From PFJX01 sp964542455 (GTDB lineage: Bacteria > Pseudomonadota > Gammaproteobacteria > Burkholderiales > Thiobacillaceae), in NCBI GenBank assembly GCA_964542455.1, contig CAZIUC010000016.1:24048-88047 (forward strand): DNA of 64,000 nucleotides, written 5' to 3'. This document shows positions 32,237-41,970 of the stretch, one piece after another (positions within the stretch are counted from its first letter, which is position 1; every line of letters starts with the position of its first letter). A model generated the notes under the pieces. The model ran no database searches and was not told where the DNA came from. It was given only the letters and a program-made list of their open reading frames with translations. The position numbers and the translations under genes are program-made.

Positions 32237-33531
32237 CGTGAAGTCCCCCGATTGAAAAACAGCGGCTGATAGGGTCGCAGGACCAGATCCCGGTTGACGA
32301 TGATGCGCACCGGCAGGCCCGGCCGCTCGGTCAAGGTGGGCTGAATGTTGAGGTTGCGACGGGTCATCTCTTGGCCGACCTGGTTCACGCTGTCCTGCAA
32401 GCTGTTGCGTCCCGCGTTGATGACGCGATCGCCATTCTGGCGGTTCTCCGGGGCGGCCAGCTCGGCACCGACGCCCAGCAGCGTCGTCAGCGCAGCACCG
32501 GCGAAGATGCGGTCCCAATGCCAATCAACGCCATCTTCCAATCCGGAGTTGCCGGCCGGGTCGGCACCGGCCAAGTTGTCCAGCGTCAGCGAGGACGTGT
32601 CGGGCAGGATGATCCGGTTCCATACCACCTGTACCCTGCTTTGCCCGTAGCTCACCTGGCTGTTGTAGCGGCCGAGGATGCGAGAACCCTGCGGGATCAG
32701 TACAAACTTACCCGTGGCCGTGTCATAGACTGGCTCCGTCACCGTGGCGATCACGTCGCCCGGCAGATCGGACTTGATGCCCGTGACCAGGGCACCAGCG
32801 ATTACCGTACCGGCCATGACCTGATACGGTGAAGTCGGCATTTTCAGATTCCCGGAATTACGGGTTTCCGTAGTTCCGGCTTTCAGGAACGCCTCTTTCT
32901 GGTCCTGCCGGTTCTGCACGGCGGTCGGATCGGCCGGCTGCGCTGCTGTCGAGGCTGGTCCTGCAGCCATCGGATCGAAGCTCGCAAGACCGGATGCAGG
33001 GCTGGCCGTGGCCACCTGCGTCGGTGCGGCAGCGGCGCGCTGGTTGCTGGAACGGAAGAACACCGATGCCCCTGCCGCCGCTTCCGATTCCTTGCGCTGG
33101 GCGTCGTGCTCGGCATTTGCCGGAGCGTGGCCGGGTGGCGTATAAGTGGGCGTCACTGGCTGCTGCGACTTCACGATGGCGGGCCCCAAGTCGCCCGGCA
33201 GCGGCGGCCCCAGCTCGGGTACTTGGGGAGGCAACGCTCTCGGTAGCTTGGAGTAATCGGTCGGAAGCTGGTCCAGCCCTTCCGAGCGCGAAACACGATC
33301 CACGTTGTAAAGCTCGGCCTGTTCGCTTGCACTGCGCTTGCGCGGTTGCAGCGACCACATCGTGGCGCCCAGCACGGCAACGGCGAGGCCACCAGCCAGG
33401 ATCGTCAATGTGCGCCGGTTCAAGCGAGTCACCGGGCGCGGCTGGGCTCGCAGCGCTACGTTCTCTGGCGCGACCTTTGGGGCGGCGTCGGGAACTGGCG
33501 TATCAGGGGTGTCGTTCTGGCTCATGGTCAA
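32233..33531 (-). CDS. trbI: Conjugal transfer protein TrbI (VirB10 family)
   Basis: A 432-residue protein. A cytoplasmic N-terminus, a membrane segment at about 44-62 (TILAGGLAVAVLGATMW), a Pro-rich periplasmic stretch and the C-terminal VirB10 barrel-type domain (GSRILGRYNSQVSYGQSRVQ). VirB10 proteins span both membranes and form the core channel of P-type type IV secretion. Its start overlaps the trbG stop. Confidence 0.93.
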   Translation of the reverse strand: MTMSQNDTPDTPVPDAAPKVAPENVALRAQPRPVTRLNRRTLTILAGGLAVAVLGATMWSLQPRKRSASEQAELYNVDRVSRSEGLDQLPTDYSKLPRALPPQVPELGPPLPGDLGPAIVKSQQPVTPTYTPPGHAPANAEHDAQRKESEAAAGASVFFRSSNQRAAAAPTQVATASPASGLASFDPMAAGPASTAAQPADPTAVQNRQDQKEAFLKAGTTETRNSGNLKMPTSPYQVMAGTVIAGALVTGIKSDLPGDVIATVTEPVYDTATGKFVLIPQGSRILGRYNSQVSYGQSRVQVVWNRIILPDTSSLTLDNLAGADPAGNSGLEDGVDWHWDRIFAGAALTTLLGVGAELAAPENRQNGDRVINAGRNSLQDSVNQVGQEMTRRNLNIQPTLTERPGLPVRIIVNRDLVLRPYQPLFFNRGTSR

Positions 33532-34541
33532 TTCCCCCGCTCTGCGCCCACGACCCCATCCGTGCGCTCAATCCGCACCACTTCGCTCTTGTCGCCACCC
33601 AGGCGCAGCTCGGCCGCGCCGAACAGCCGATCGACGATGTAGTACGGCGAGCGGAAACGGTAGTTCACTAGTTGCCCATTGCCTTGAGCACCGATCACGA
33701 ACAGCGGCGGCAGTTCCCCCTGGGCGATGCCTGGTGGGAACTGGATATAGACCTTCTCGCCGTCGTCGAAGGCGCGCAGCGGCTTCCACGGCGGCGTGCT
33801 GCCGCTGATGGCATAGCGGAAGCGAATCTTCTCCAGCGACAGGCCGGTATCGACCGGTGCGGTCGCCTGCGCGGCCTGGGCCTGCCGTTGCAGGGCCAGC
33901 ATCCGATCCTTCGGGTATTCCCACGACACCGAAGCCATCCAGGCGCGTTCGGTCGAGGTCAGCTCGATCAGGTAGGTGCGCCGACTGGTGGTGACAACCA
34001 GATTGGTCTTGAGGCCCGAGCGGATCGGCTTGACCAGCACGCTGACGCGCAGCGCATCACCCGTACCGCTGGAGGTGTCACCGACAATCCAGCGCACCGT
34101 ATCGCCAGCGGCAACCGTCACCAATTCCTCGCCGGGTTGAAGAGAAATGACCGTCACCCGCCCCGGTGCTGCATAGACCTGATACAGCGCGCCATCGGTG
34201 AAGGGCCAGACCTGGATGGCGTTAACGTAGCCCTCGCGCGTGGGCGCGATACGCGCCTCGGCATTGGCACGCGATACCCGTAGCTTTTCATCGGCGGGTT
34301 CCGGTGCTGCCTTGGCCTCGATGCTCTCGGGCAGAGGTTTCATCTGCGCCGGCATCGGCAGCACCTTCGGCACCTCCACGACTTCGACCGGTTTGGGCAG
34401 TTCGGGCAGCGGCTGGGCCTGCACCGGCTCATCGAGCGAGATGGCCGGCGGCGGTGTGCCCTTCGTGGCGCAGCCCTGTAGCGACAGAACTGACGCGGCA
34501 AGCGTCAACAACAAAGCGTAAAAGCGGAAAGTGTGGTTCAT
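33528..34541 (-). CDS. trbG: Conjugal transfer protein TrbG (VirB9 family)
   Basis: A 337-residue lipoprotein precursor starting at 34541: lipobox LQGC with Cys24, a Pro/Glu-rich linker, then the VirB9 beta-domain (YVNAIQVWPFTDGALYQVYA, RRTYLIELTS). VirB9 forms the outer-membrane part of the core complex with TrbI. The upstream open frame lies in trbF. Confidence 0.92.
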   Translation of the reverse strand: MNHTFRFYALLLTLAASVLSLQGCATKGTPPPAISLDEPVQAQPLPELPKPVEVVEVPKVLPMPAQMKPLPESIEAKAAPEPADEKLRVSRANAEARIAPTREGYVNAIQVWPFTDGALYQVYAAPGRVTVISLQPGEELVTVAAGDTVRWIVGDTSSGTGDALRVSVLVKPIRSGLKTNLVVTTSRRTYLIELTSTERAWMASVSWEYPKDRMLALQRQAQAAQATAPVDTGLSLEKIRFRYAISGSTPPWKPLRAFDDGEKVYIQFPPGIAQGELPPLFVIGAQGNGQLVNYRFRSPYYIVDRLFGAAELRLGGDKSEVVRIERTDGVVGAERGN

Positions 34542-35242
34542 GGCTTGGCTCCTTCGGCGGCATCGAGTTCGCGGCTCCACGACAGTCCGTTGACATAGAT
34601 GCCCAATGGGTTCTTGCGCAACCGCTGCTCGGAGCGCGGGGTTTGCAGGACGGTAGAAATCACGGCGTTCCAGCGCTCGGTGCCGGCCGGCGCGCCGTTG
34701 ACGAAACGCTGCTCGGTCCAGCGCACGTTGAAAGACGCATCGCTGGCGCGCACAACGCTGGTGATCTGCACCGTGACCGACTCCTTGCCGACGCGGGCGA
34801 ACGGGTCATGGGTACGCGCGTACTCGTTGAGCACGCCCGCGCCGCGATCGGTGGTGTAGTCGTAGGCATCGAGCCAGTTCTGCCGCACGACGATGGGATC
34901 GATGGACAGCGAACGAACCAGTACGACGAAGTGCGCCAGGTGGTAAGCGATCTGGGCATCGTTCGGCCGGTACGGCGTGGCGGCTTCGCCGACCGCCCGA
35001 ACCTGGCCGGCCTGATCCACTTCCACCACGTAGGGCGTGACGATGGACTGCGCCGAGCGCCAGACCAGCCCGCCTGCCATCAACAATGCAAGCACCAGAC
35101 AACCGAAAGCCATCAGCCGCCAGTTCTTGGCCTGCACGCGGGCCGAGCCGATGCGTTCGTCCCACACCTGGGCGGCGGATTGGTAGGGAGTGGCTGGCTG
35201 CGGCGTATCGGCATAGCGCACCTGCGGTCGCTTGAATCGCAT
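34538..35242 (-). CDS. trbF: Conjugal transfer protein TrbF (VirB8 family)
   Basis: A 234-residue inner-membrane protein with one membrane segment at about 46-65 (MAFGCLVLALLMAGGLVW) and a periplasmic VirB8 domain. VirB8 proteins nucleate assembly of the channel. It lies 12 bases after trbL in reading direction. Confidence 0.92.
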   Translation of the reverse strand: MRFKRPQVRYADTPQPATPYQSAAQVWDERIGSARVQAKNWRLMAFGCLVLALLMAGGLVWRSAQSIVTPYVVEVDQAGQVRAVGEAATPYRPNDAQIAYHLAHFVVLVRSLSIDPIVVRQNWLDAYDYTTDRGAGVLNEYARTHDPFARVGKESVTVQITSVVRASDASFNVRWTEQRFVNGAPAGTERWNAVISTVLQTPRSEQRLRKNPLGIYVNGLSWSRELDAAEGAKP

Positions 35243-35254
35243 GGTTTGTTCTCC

Positions 35255-36631
35255 TTATGAGTTGGAATCGTGCAAGCTCGGGCCGCTGCTTGAGCCACCG
35301 CCATCGCCCCCGCGCAGCGTGTGGGCTGCGGTCGTGGCGGCATGGCTGATTTGCTGGCGGCGGTGCAGGCGCTTGGCCCAGGCGGGCTGCGCCTGTTGCT
35401 GGTCGACAGCGCCGGAATTGGCTTCGCTGGCAGTGGATTGGCCTGACGCGGCGGCGCCTCCGGATGCCGGCCCTGCCTCGTCGGAACGGAAGGCGGATGC
35501 CGCACGCTCCTTGAGCGAGCGCATCCCAGCAGCGGCCTTTTGCCCGACGGCTTGCGCACCAGTCTTGGTAACGTTGCTCACACCGGCAGCCGCCCCCTTG
35601 AGACCACCGCCGGCTGCTGCTGAACCGGCTTGATAGGCCGAGCGCGCGCTGCCTGCGGTCGAGGCAGCAGTATGCGCGCCGCTCGCAGCCATCTTGGCGG
35701 CAGCCGGTGCCATGCGCGCCCCCGCCACCACTGCGCTACCCACGCCGGTCGCGGCAGCGCCGACCGCGACGGCCGTACCGGCTGCGCCCATCGCTGCACC
35801 GGCCATTGCACCCGCGCCAAGCTGCGGCGCACCAGACACCAAGCCGGTGGCGATGCCGGGGCCGAAGATGCCGAGTGCCAGCATGGCGAGCGAAGCCAGC
35901 ATCACCACCAGCGCGTGGTCGACGGAGGGTTCATTCGGCGTGACCTGGAACTCGGCGAACAGCCCGGTTCCGATGCCTACGATCACGGCCAGCACCAACA
36001 CCTTGATGCCCGACGACACCACGTTGCCGAGCACCTTTTCGGCGAGGAAGGCGGTCTTGTTCCAGAGCGCGAACGGCACCAGTACGAAGCCGGCGAGTGT
36101 GGTCAGCTTGAACTCAATCAGCGTGACGAAGAGCTGCACTGCCAGTACGAAGAAGCTGATGATGACGATCAGCCAAGCGAGGAACATCACCACGATGGGC
36201 GCGATGTTGATGAACACCTCGGGGAACCCGGCCATCTCGCTGATCTGCTGCAAGATGGGCGCAGCGGCGTCGATGCCGGTTTTGGCGAGGCGCCCCGGCT
36301 GCAGGAAGGTCGCCATGGTCAACGTCGAACCGGAAGCCGTCAGGCCGAGGCCGGCGAAGGACCGGAACACGATGCTCGCCAGCCAGTTGAAGTTGCCGAT
36401 GATGTAGGCAAAGGCTCCCACGTAGAGCACCTTGCGCAGGAGCTTGGCCATCACGTCTTCGCCCTGGCCGGTGGCATTGCCCAGTGCCCAATAGAGGCCG
36501 GCCAGGGTCATGTCGATCGCCACCAGCGTCGCGGTCAGGAAAGCGACTTCACCGTGCAGCAGGCCGAACCCCGAATCGATGTACGTGGAGAAGACATTGA
36601 GGAAACGGTCGATGACGGAGACGTCGTTCAT
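35255..36631 (-). CDS. trbL: Conjugal transfer protein TrbL (VirB6 family)
   Basis: A 458-residue polytopic membrane protein: five to six hydrophobic segments in residues 30-260, followed by an Ala/Gly-rich, low-complexity cytoplasmic tail (about 270-458). TrbL is the inner-membrane channel component. The tail length varies among Tn4371-type elements. Confidence 0.92.
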   Translation of the reverse strand: MNDVSVIDRFLNVFSTYIDSGFGLLHGEVAFLTATLVAIDMTLAGLYWALGNATGQGEDVMAKLLRKVLYVGAFAYIIGNFNWLASIVFRSFAGLGLTASGSTLTMATFLQPGRLAKTGIDAAAPILQQISEMAGFPEVFINIAPIVVMFLAWLIVIISFFVLAVQLFVTLIEFKLTTLAGFVLVPFALWNKTAFLAEKVLGNVVSSGIKVLVLAVIVGIGTGLFAEFQVTPNEPSVDHALVVMLASLAMLALGIFGPGIATGLVSGAPQLGAGAMAGAAMGAAGTAVAVGAAATGVGSAVVAGARMAPAAAKMAASGAHTAASTAGSARSAYQAGSAAAGGGLKGAAAGVSNVTKTGAQAVGQKAAAGMRSLKERAASAFRSDEAGPASGGAAASGQSTASEANSGAVDQQQAQPAWAKRLHRRQQISHAATTAAHTLRGGDGGGSSSGPSLHDSNS

Positions 36632-36642
36632 GGCCGCATCCG

Positions 36643-37371
36643 TCAGTTGCCGTAGAAGTTCACGGACTGCGGCGTGTACGCCGTGCCGCTGCCGATGAAG
36701 CGGCGCGTCACCTCGCGCCCACGCTCAACGGCCGCAGCTTGACGAGCCAGTTCCAACGAGGCCGCACGGCCTTGCGTGAGCTGGAGCTGCTGGGCCTGGA
36801 TGGACTGCTTGGCTTGCAGGGCCAGGAGCTGGTTAGTGGCCTGCATCGCCTGCAAGGCGCCGGTGGCCGATTGGCTCTGGTCGACCAGATCGGCCAACAC
36901 GCCCTCATCCTGGTTCAGGTTCTGCGACACCTGCGCCTGCATGCGCATGGCGGTCTGCAAGCCCTGAAGCGTGTTTTGCCAGCGCTGGTGAGCGTCCTGG
37001 AACATCTGGTTGCCGCTCACGGTGGCGGCGTATTGATCCGGGTACAGTTGTGCGAACTGCTGGTCCATGTTCTGGATGTCGAAGGCCAGCCCCCGCGCCT
37101 GGGCGATCAGTTGCCGTGTCGTGTCCAGATTGGATCGCAGGCGATTGACCACGTTGAACGGCAGGCTCGCAAGGTTGCGAGCCTCGTTCATCAAGGACTG
37201 CGCTTCGTTCTGAAGCTGCCTGATCTGGTTGTTGATCTGCTCCAGCGTGTGCGCGGCAGTCAGGATGTTCTGTGCCAGATTCGTGGGGTCGATGACGACC
37301 CATTGCGCTTGGGCGACCGGCATGGCACCGATCAAGGCGGCAACAGCAACGGCAAGAAGACGTTTTTTCAT
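36643..37371 (-). CDS. trbJ: Conjugal transfer protein TrbJ (VirB5-like)
   Basis: A 242-residue secreted protein from ATG 37371 with a signal peptide cut after PVAQA, then a mostly helical, Gln-rich body. TrbJ is the minor pilus tip component in P-type systems. No trbK gene separates it from trbL, unlike in RP4; the entry-exclusion role may be covered by eexN at 45.5 kb. Confidence 0.9.
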   Translation of the reverse strand: MKKRLLAVAVAALIGAMPVAQAQWVVIDPTNLAQNILTAAHTLEQINNQIRQLQNEAQSLMNEARNLASLPFNVVNRLRSNLDTTRQLIAQARGLAFDIQNMDQQFAQLYPDQYAATVSGNQMFQDAHQRWQNTLQGLQTAMRMQAQVSQNLNQDEGVLADLVDQSQSATGALQAMQATNQLLALQAKQSIQAQQLQLTQGRAASLELARQAAAVERGREVTRRFIGSGTAYTPQSVNFYGN

Positions 37372-39818
37372 GGCGAAACCTCCAGAGGTTGGGAAGCAAG
37401 GAAGGACGCGGCCGAGGGAGCGGACGGCAATAGGTCGGCTGCCCAATCGAGGCCGCGATGGCGCAGCCAGGCACCGGCAAAGCCCGGTGTTCCGGCGTCG
37501 CGCAGCACGCTGTCGATGGCGCGTTGGTCCTGGGGTGTTGAAGCGCCCGCAAAGGCGAGCGTGACCGGCCCGAGGTCAAGATCGAACAGACGGTTGCCCA
37601 GACGCGACTGGTAGTAGTAGTCGCGCTTGGGCTGGGCGGTGGCGACGATTTCGATTTGCCGGCTGTTGAGCCCGAAGCCCTCGTAGATCGTGCGGATCTG
37701 CGGCTCGGTGGCCTGCGGGGTGGGCAGGAAGATGCGGCTGGCGCAGCTCTCGATGATCGCGGGCGCGATGGTCGAGTCCTTGATGTCGGCCAGCGACTGC
37801 GTGGCAAAGATGACGCTGACGTTCTTCTTGCGCAGCGTCTTGAGCCACTGGCGAATGCGCGCCGCGAACACCGGGTCGTCGAGGAACAGCCAGGCTTCAT
37901 CGAGGATCAGCAGTGTTGGCGCGCCGTCGAAACGCTCATCGAAGCGTGCGAACAGATAGCCCAGCACAGCCAATACTGCGGCTTTGCTGTGCATCAGTTC
38001 CTCCATCTCGAAGCCCTGCACGTCGCCCACGCCCAGCCGGTCGCTGTCGGCATCCAGCAGCTTGCCGTGCGCACCGCCGAGCACGTAAGGCGCTAGCGCC
38101 TGGCGCAGCACGTTGGATTGCAGCAGCACCGACAGGCCGGTGAGCGTGCGCTGCTCCACGGGCGCGCCCGCAAGACTGCCGAGCGCCGACCAGATGGTCA
38201 CCTTCTCGTCCGGGCCGACCGCAATACCTTCATGCCGTAGGCGGCCCTCAACCCACTCGGCCGCCCACGTGCGGTAGCCTTCCCGGTTGATGCGGGCGAG
38301 CGGCTGGAAAGCGATTGCACCGTCAGTCCCCAGGTCGTAGTGCTCGCCACCCAGGCCGAGAATGGTGGCACGCATCGAACGCCCCATGTCGAAGGCGAAG
38401 ATGCGTGAGCCGGGATAGCGGCGGAACTGCATCGCCAGCGTGGCAAGCAGAACCGACTTGCCCATGCCGGTCGGGCCGGCCACCAGCGTATGCCCGACGT
38501 CGCCGACGTGCGTCACCAGCCGGAATGGCGTCGCACCCTCGGTGCGCGTGACGATCAACGGCGGACCGTCGAGGTGGGCGTTCTTCTCCGGCCCGGCCCA
38601 CACCGCCGATACTGGCATCAGGTGCGCGAGATTCAGCGTCGAGACGATGGGCTGACGCACATTGGCGTAGGCATTGCCCGGCACCGACGACAACCAGGCC
38701 TCCACGGCATTCAGCGTCTCCGGGATGGTCACGAAGCCACGGCCCTGGATGACGCGCTCCACCATGCGCAGCTTTTCGTCGGCGGCGTTGGCGTCGGCAT
38801 CCAGCACGGTCACGGTCGCGGTGACGTAGCCGAAGGCGACCTGATCGCTGCCCAACTCCTGCAAGGCCGCGTCCGCGTCGGCGGACTTGTTGCTGGCATC
38901 GGTATCGACCAACGGGCTTTCCTGTTGGAAGATGGTTTCGCGCAGCAGCGCGAGGACGTTCTTGCGCTTGGCGAACCATTGCCGGCGCAGGCGGCCCAGT
39001 TCCTTCTCGGCCTCGGCCTTGTCCATGCACAGGAAACGCGTGCTCCAGCGGTAGGCGAAGCCCAGGCGGTTGAGGTCGTCCAGAATCCCCGGCCAGGTCG
39101 AGGTCGGGAAGCCGCGTACCGTGACCACGCGCAGGTGCTGGTCGCCCAGCATGGGCGCGAGGCCGCCAACCAGTGGCGCATCGGCCAGCAGTGCATCGAG
39201 ATGGAACGGCACTTCCGGCACGCCGACGCGGTAGCGGTGTGTCGAAACGGTCGCATGCAGGTAGGTCAGCGTCTGGCTGTCGTCGAGCCAGTCGATCTCC
39301 GGCATCACGCCGTCGAGCAGGTCGTAGATGCGATCGGTTTCCGCGACGAAGGCCGACAGACGTTCGCGCCAGTCCACGCCTTGTATGGGCGTGTTCTCGT
39401 AGAGCATCTTGGCTGCACGGGCGCCCGATTCTTCCGGCGGCAGGTATTGCAGCGTGAGGTGATAACCGCTCTCGAAGTGTTTCCCCGACTCTTTGAAGGT
39501 CGCGCGCCGCTCCTCGTCCACCAGCCAGGACAAGGGCTCCGGGAAATCCGAGTGCGGATAGTCGGCCGCAGGCCGGCGTTCGGCTTCGACGAACAGCGCC
39601 CAGCCAGAGCCGAGCCGACGCAGTGCGTTGTTCAGTCGCGCCGTGGTGGCGATCAGCTCGCCTTGCGTCGCACTGTCCAGGTCTGGCCCACGAAAGCGTG
39701 CCGTGCGCTGGAAACTGCCATCCTTGTTGAGCACGACACCCGGCGCGACCAGACCGGCCCACGGCAGCCAGTCGGCCAGCAAGGCCGGGCGCTGGCGGTA
39801 TTCGGCGAGGTTCAGCAT
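37368..39818 (-). CDS. trbE: Conjugal transfer ATPase TrbE (VirB4 family)
   Basis: An 816-residue ATPase. The N-terminal VirB4 domain precedes the Walker A motif VAGPTGMGKSVLLAT near residue 447 and Walker B LLILDEAWLFLDDP near 640. VirB4 powers pilus assembly and substrate transfer. Its stop overlaps the trbJ start by 4 bases. Confidence 0.94.
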   Translation of the reverse strand: MLNLAEYRQRPALLADWLPWAGLVAPGVVLNKDGSFQRTARFRGPDLDSATQGELIATTARLNNALRRLGSGWALFVEAERRPAADYPHSDFPEPLSWLVDEERRATFKESGKHFESGYHLTLQYLPPEESGARAAKMLYENTPIQGVDWRERLSAFVAETDRIYDLLDGVMPEIDWLDDSQTLTYLHATVSTHRYRVGVPEVPFHLDALLADAPLVGGLAPMLGDQHLRVVTVRGFPTSTWPGILDDLNRLGFAYRWSTRFLCMDKAEAEKELGRLRRQWFAKRKNVLALLRETIFQQESPLVDTDASNKSADADAALQELGSDQVAFGYVTATVTVLDADANAADEKLRMVERVIQGRGFVTIPETLNAVEAWLSSVPGNAYANVRQPIVSTLNLAHLMPVSAVWAGPEKNAHLDGPPLIVTRTEGATPFRLVTHVGDVGHTLVAGPTGMGKSVLLATLAMQFRRYPGSRIFAFDMGRSMRATILGLGGEHYDLGTDGAIAFQPLARINREGYRTWAAEWVEGRLRHEGIAVGPDEKVTIWSALGSLAGAPVEQRTLTGLSVLLQSNVLRQALAPYVLGGAHGKLLDADSDRLGVGDVQGFEMEELMHSKAAVLAVLGYLFARFDERFDGAPTLLILDEAWLFLDDPVFAARIRQWLKTLRKKNVSVIFATQSLADIKDSTIAPAIIESCASRIFLPTPQATEPQIRTIYEGFGLNSRQIEIVATAQPKRDYYYQSRLGNRLFDLDLGPVTLAFAGASTPQDQRAIDSVLRDAGTPGFAGAWLRHRGLDWAADLLPSAPSAASFLASQPLEVSP

Positions 39819-39828
39819 GGCATGGTCC

Positions 39829-40098
39829 TTACACGTCCAGCAGCGGTTTGTGTTTCAGGTGGGTGGCAAACACCTGCATGAACTGTGGATCGACGCGCGC
39901 ACCCCACATCGCCAGCGAGTGGCCGACGATCCAGAGCACCAAGCCCGGAATCCACAGTTGCAGGCCCAGGCCAACGGCGGCGGCCAGCGTGCCGTTGGCA
40001 ATCGCCACGGTGCGCGGTGCGCCACCCAGCAGAATCGGTTCGGTCAGCGAGCGATGCAGCGGAATCTCGAAGCCCGGCAAGTCGTTGACCGTGCTCAT
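39829..40098 (-). CDS. trbD: Conjugal transfer protein TrbD (VirB3 family)
   Basis: An 89-residue membrane protein with the VirB3 pattern: a polar N-terminus (IPLHRSLTEPILLGGAPR), then two adjacent hydrophobic stretches. It overlaps trbC by 4 bases. Confidence 0.9.
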   Translation of the reverse strand: MSTVNDLPGFEIPLHRSLTEPILLGGAPRTVAIANGTLAAAVGLGLQLWIPGLVLWIVGHSLAMWGARVDPQFMQVFATHLKHKPLLDV

Positions 40099-40472
40099 AC
40101 GACGGCCCCGCCGGAGAAGCTGAAGAACGACAGGAAGAACGAGGATGCGGCGAAGGCGATGGACAGGCCGAACACGATCTGGATCAGCTTGCGAAAGCCC
40201 CCCGACGTGTCGCCGAAGGCCAGCGCCAGACCGGTGGAAATGATGATGATGACCGCGATGATCCGCGCCACCGGCCCCTGGATGGAGTCGAGGATGGATT
40301 GCAGCGGCCCTTCCCAGGGCATCGAGGAACCGGCCGCCTTCGCGGTGCCGGCCATCGTCAGCATCGCGGCGGCCAGCAGCAGGCCGTGATGCACCGGCGC
40401 GGCCAGACGGCGCAGGCGAGCGAGGATCGAAGCCGGATTTGCGGAAAAGCGGAAAGCAGGGGCGTGCATCAT
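40095..40472 (-). CDS. trbC: Conjugal transfer pilin TrbC (VirB2 family)
   Basis: A 125-residue pilin precursor starting at one of two adjacent ATGs (40472 or 40469). A long leader ends near GTAKAAGSSMPWE, followed by two hydrophobic helices (ARIIAVIIIISTGLALAFG and a second ending FFSFSGG). TrbC is processed, and cyclised in RP4, to form the conjugative pilus. The upstream frame is in trbB. Confidence 0.9.
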   Translation of the reverse strand: MMHAPAFRFSANPASILARLRRLAAPVHHGLLLAAAMLTMAGTAKAAGSSMPWEGPLQSILDSIQGPVARIIAVIIIISTGLALAFGDTSGGFRKLIQIVFGLSIAFAASSFFLSFFSFSGGAVV

Positions 40473-41509
40473 GGCAGTTCTCCAGAGTGGTTGAGGGACA
40501 GGGAGGGAACGATGGAAGAAGGCGGTAGCAGTTCTGGAAACGGCGTTTCCAGCACGTCCGTCAAGCGATAGCCCACGCCGTCGAAGCCGGCGACGCGGGC
40601 GATGGTTTCGATGCGGCGCTTGCGGCCACGGCCGACGATGAACACGACGACGTTCACCGCCTCGGCGATCAATGCGCGCGGCGGGTTGATGGCGACTTCG
40701 AGAACCAACTGTTCCAGACGCAGCAGCGCGCCCAGCGCGGAACCAGCGTGTATGGTGGCAATGCCACCGGGATGGCCTGTGCCCCAGACCTTGATAAGGT
40801 CCAGCGCCTCGCCGCCGCGCACCTCGCCAACGACCACGCGGTCGGGGCGCAGCCGCATCGTGGCGCGCACCAGCTCGGTCATCGAAACGACGCCCGCGCG
40901 CGTGCGCAGCGGCACATGGTCGCGGGCGGCGCATTGCAGCTCGATGGTGTCTTCGAGCACCAGCACGCGGTCGCCGGTGACGGCGATCTCGGCGAGCAAG
41001 GCGTTCGCCAACGTCGTTTTGCCAGTGCTGGTGCCGCCGGCGATCAGGATGTTTTGCCGCTCGCGCACGGCACGGCGCAGGAAGTCGGCTTGTGGGGCGG
41101 ACAGGATGCCGTCGGCGACATAGCGATCCAGGCCGATGATGTTCACGGCCCGCTTGCGCAGCGCGAAGGCTGGCCCCGGCGCAGCGGGCGGCAGAATGCC
41201 CTCGAAGCGTTCGCCCGTCTCGGGCAACTCGGCGGTCAGGAGCGGTTGGCCGCGATGGACTTCCGCGCCGACGTGCGCGGCGACCAGCCGGATGATGCGT
41301 TCGCCGTCTTCTTCAGAAAGTTCTACGCCCAGCGGTGCGCGACCGGACGACAGGCGATCCACCCACAGTGACCGGTCAGGGTTGAGCATGATTTCCACCA
41401 CGTCCGGGTCTTCCAGCGCGGTGGCGATCACTGGCCCCATGGCCGTGCGCAACATGCGGATGCGCCGATCGAGCGACGTGGCAGTGAAGGACTCAGGTTG
41501 CGCACTCAT
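40469..41509 (-). CDS. trbB: Conjugal transfer ATPase TrbB (VirB11 family)
   Basis: A 346-residue hexameric ATPase with Walker A LIAGGTSTGKTTLANALL near 155-163 and the Asp/His boxes typical of VirB11 (RVLVLEDTIELQ, GHPGGIATIHAGS). It drives pilus extension and substrate translocation. Its start overlaps the CopG gene by 4 bases. Confidence 0.94.
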   Translation of the reverse strand: MSAQPESFTATSLDRRIRMLRTAMGPVIATALEDPDVVEIMLNPDRSLWVDRLSSGRAPLGVELSEEDGERIIRLVAAHVGAEVHRGQPLLTAELPETGERFEGILPPAAPGPAFALRKRAVNIIGLDRYVADGILSAPQADFLRRAVRERQNILIAGGTSTGKTTLANALLAEIAVTGDRVLVLEDTIELQCAARDHVPLRTRAGVVSMTELVRATMRLRPDRVVVGEVRGGEALDLIKVWGTGHPGGIATIHAGSALGALLRLEQLVLEVAINPPRALIAEAVNVVVFIVGRGRKRRIETIARVAGFDGVGYRLTDVLETPFPELLPPSSIVPSLSLNHSGELP

Positions 41510-41970
41510 GAGGCATGCTCCTGGGCTTCGGCCAACGTCGCTGCTTCGTCAAGCCGCGCAGAGTCGGGCTGAAGTTCCTCCACCACATCGCGCACCAGAC
41601 TGCGCCCACGCAACAGATGCCGGCCGAGCTGTTCGACGAACTGCTCGAAGCGCGCCTTGCCTTGCGCGCGGGCCGCTTCCTGGTGCGCCTCGGGAACCGG
41701 CGTGCTGACGGTCAGGAAATAGCGAACGAACAGCGCCAGCGTCTCGATCTCGATGTTCTGATCGCGCTCCAGTCGCTCGAACTGGCGTGACAGCCGATCA
41801 AGCCGCTTGGCGATGGCCGCCTCGCGCTGATCGCCCGCATCCGGCGACAGCCAGGAGGCCAGTGCTGCCGCAACGATGGACGACTTGGACACACCTTTCT
41901 TGGCAGCCAGTTCGTCCAGGCGCTTGGCATGTTCGGGTGGAATGAACAGATTGAGGCGGTATTGGCTCAT
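41506..41970 (-). CDS. CopG-family ribbon-helix-helix protein
   Basis: A 154-residue protein with an N-terminal ribbon-helix-helix motif (SQYRLNLFIPPEHAKRLDEL) and a long helical tail. It lies between traG and trbB with 4-base overlaps on both sides. The equivalent gene is conserved in Tn4371-like elements and may regulate the transfer operon or the relaxosome. Confidence 0.82.
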   Translation of the reverse strand: MSQYRLNLFIPPEHAKRLDELAAKKGVSKSSIVAAALASWLSPDAGDQREAAIAKRLDRLSRQFERLERDQNIEIETLALFVRYFLTVSTPVPEAHQEAARAQGKARFEQFVEQLGRHLLRGRSLVRDVVEELQPDSARLDEAATLAEAQEHAS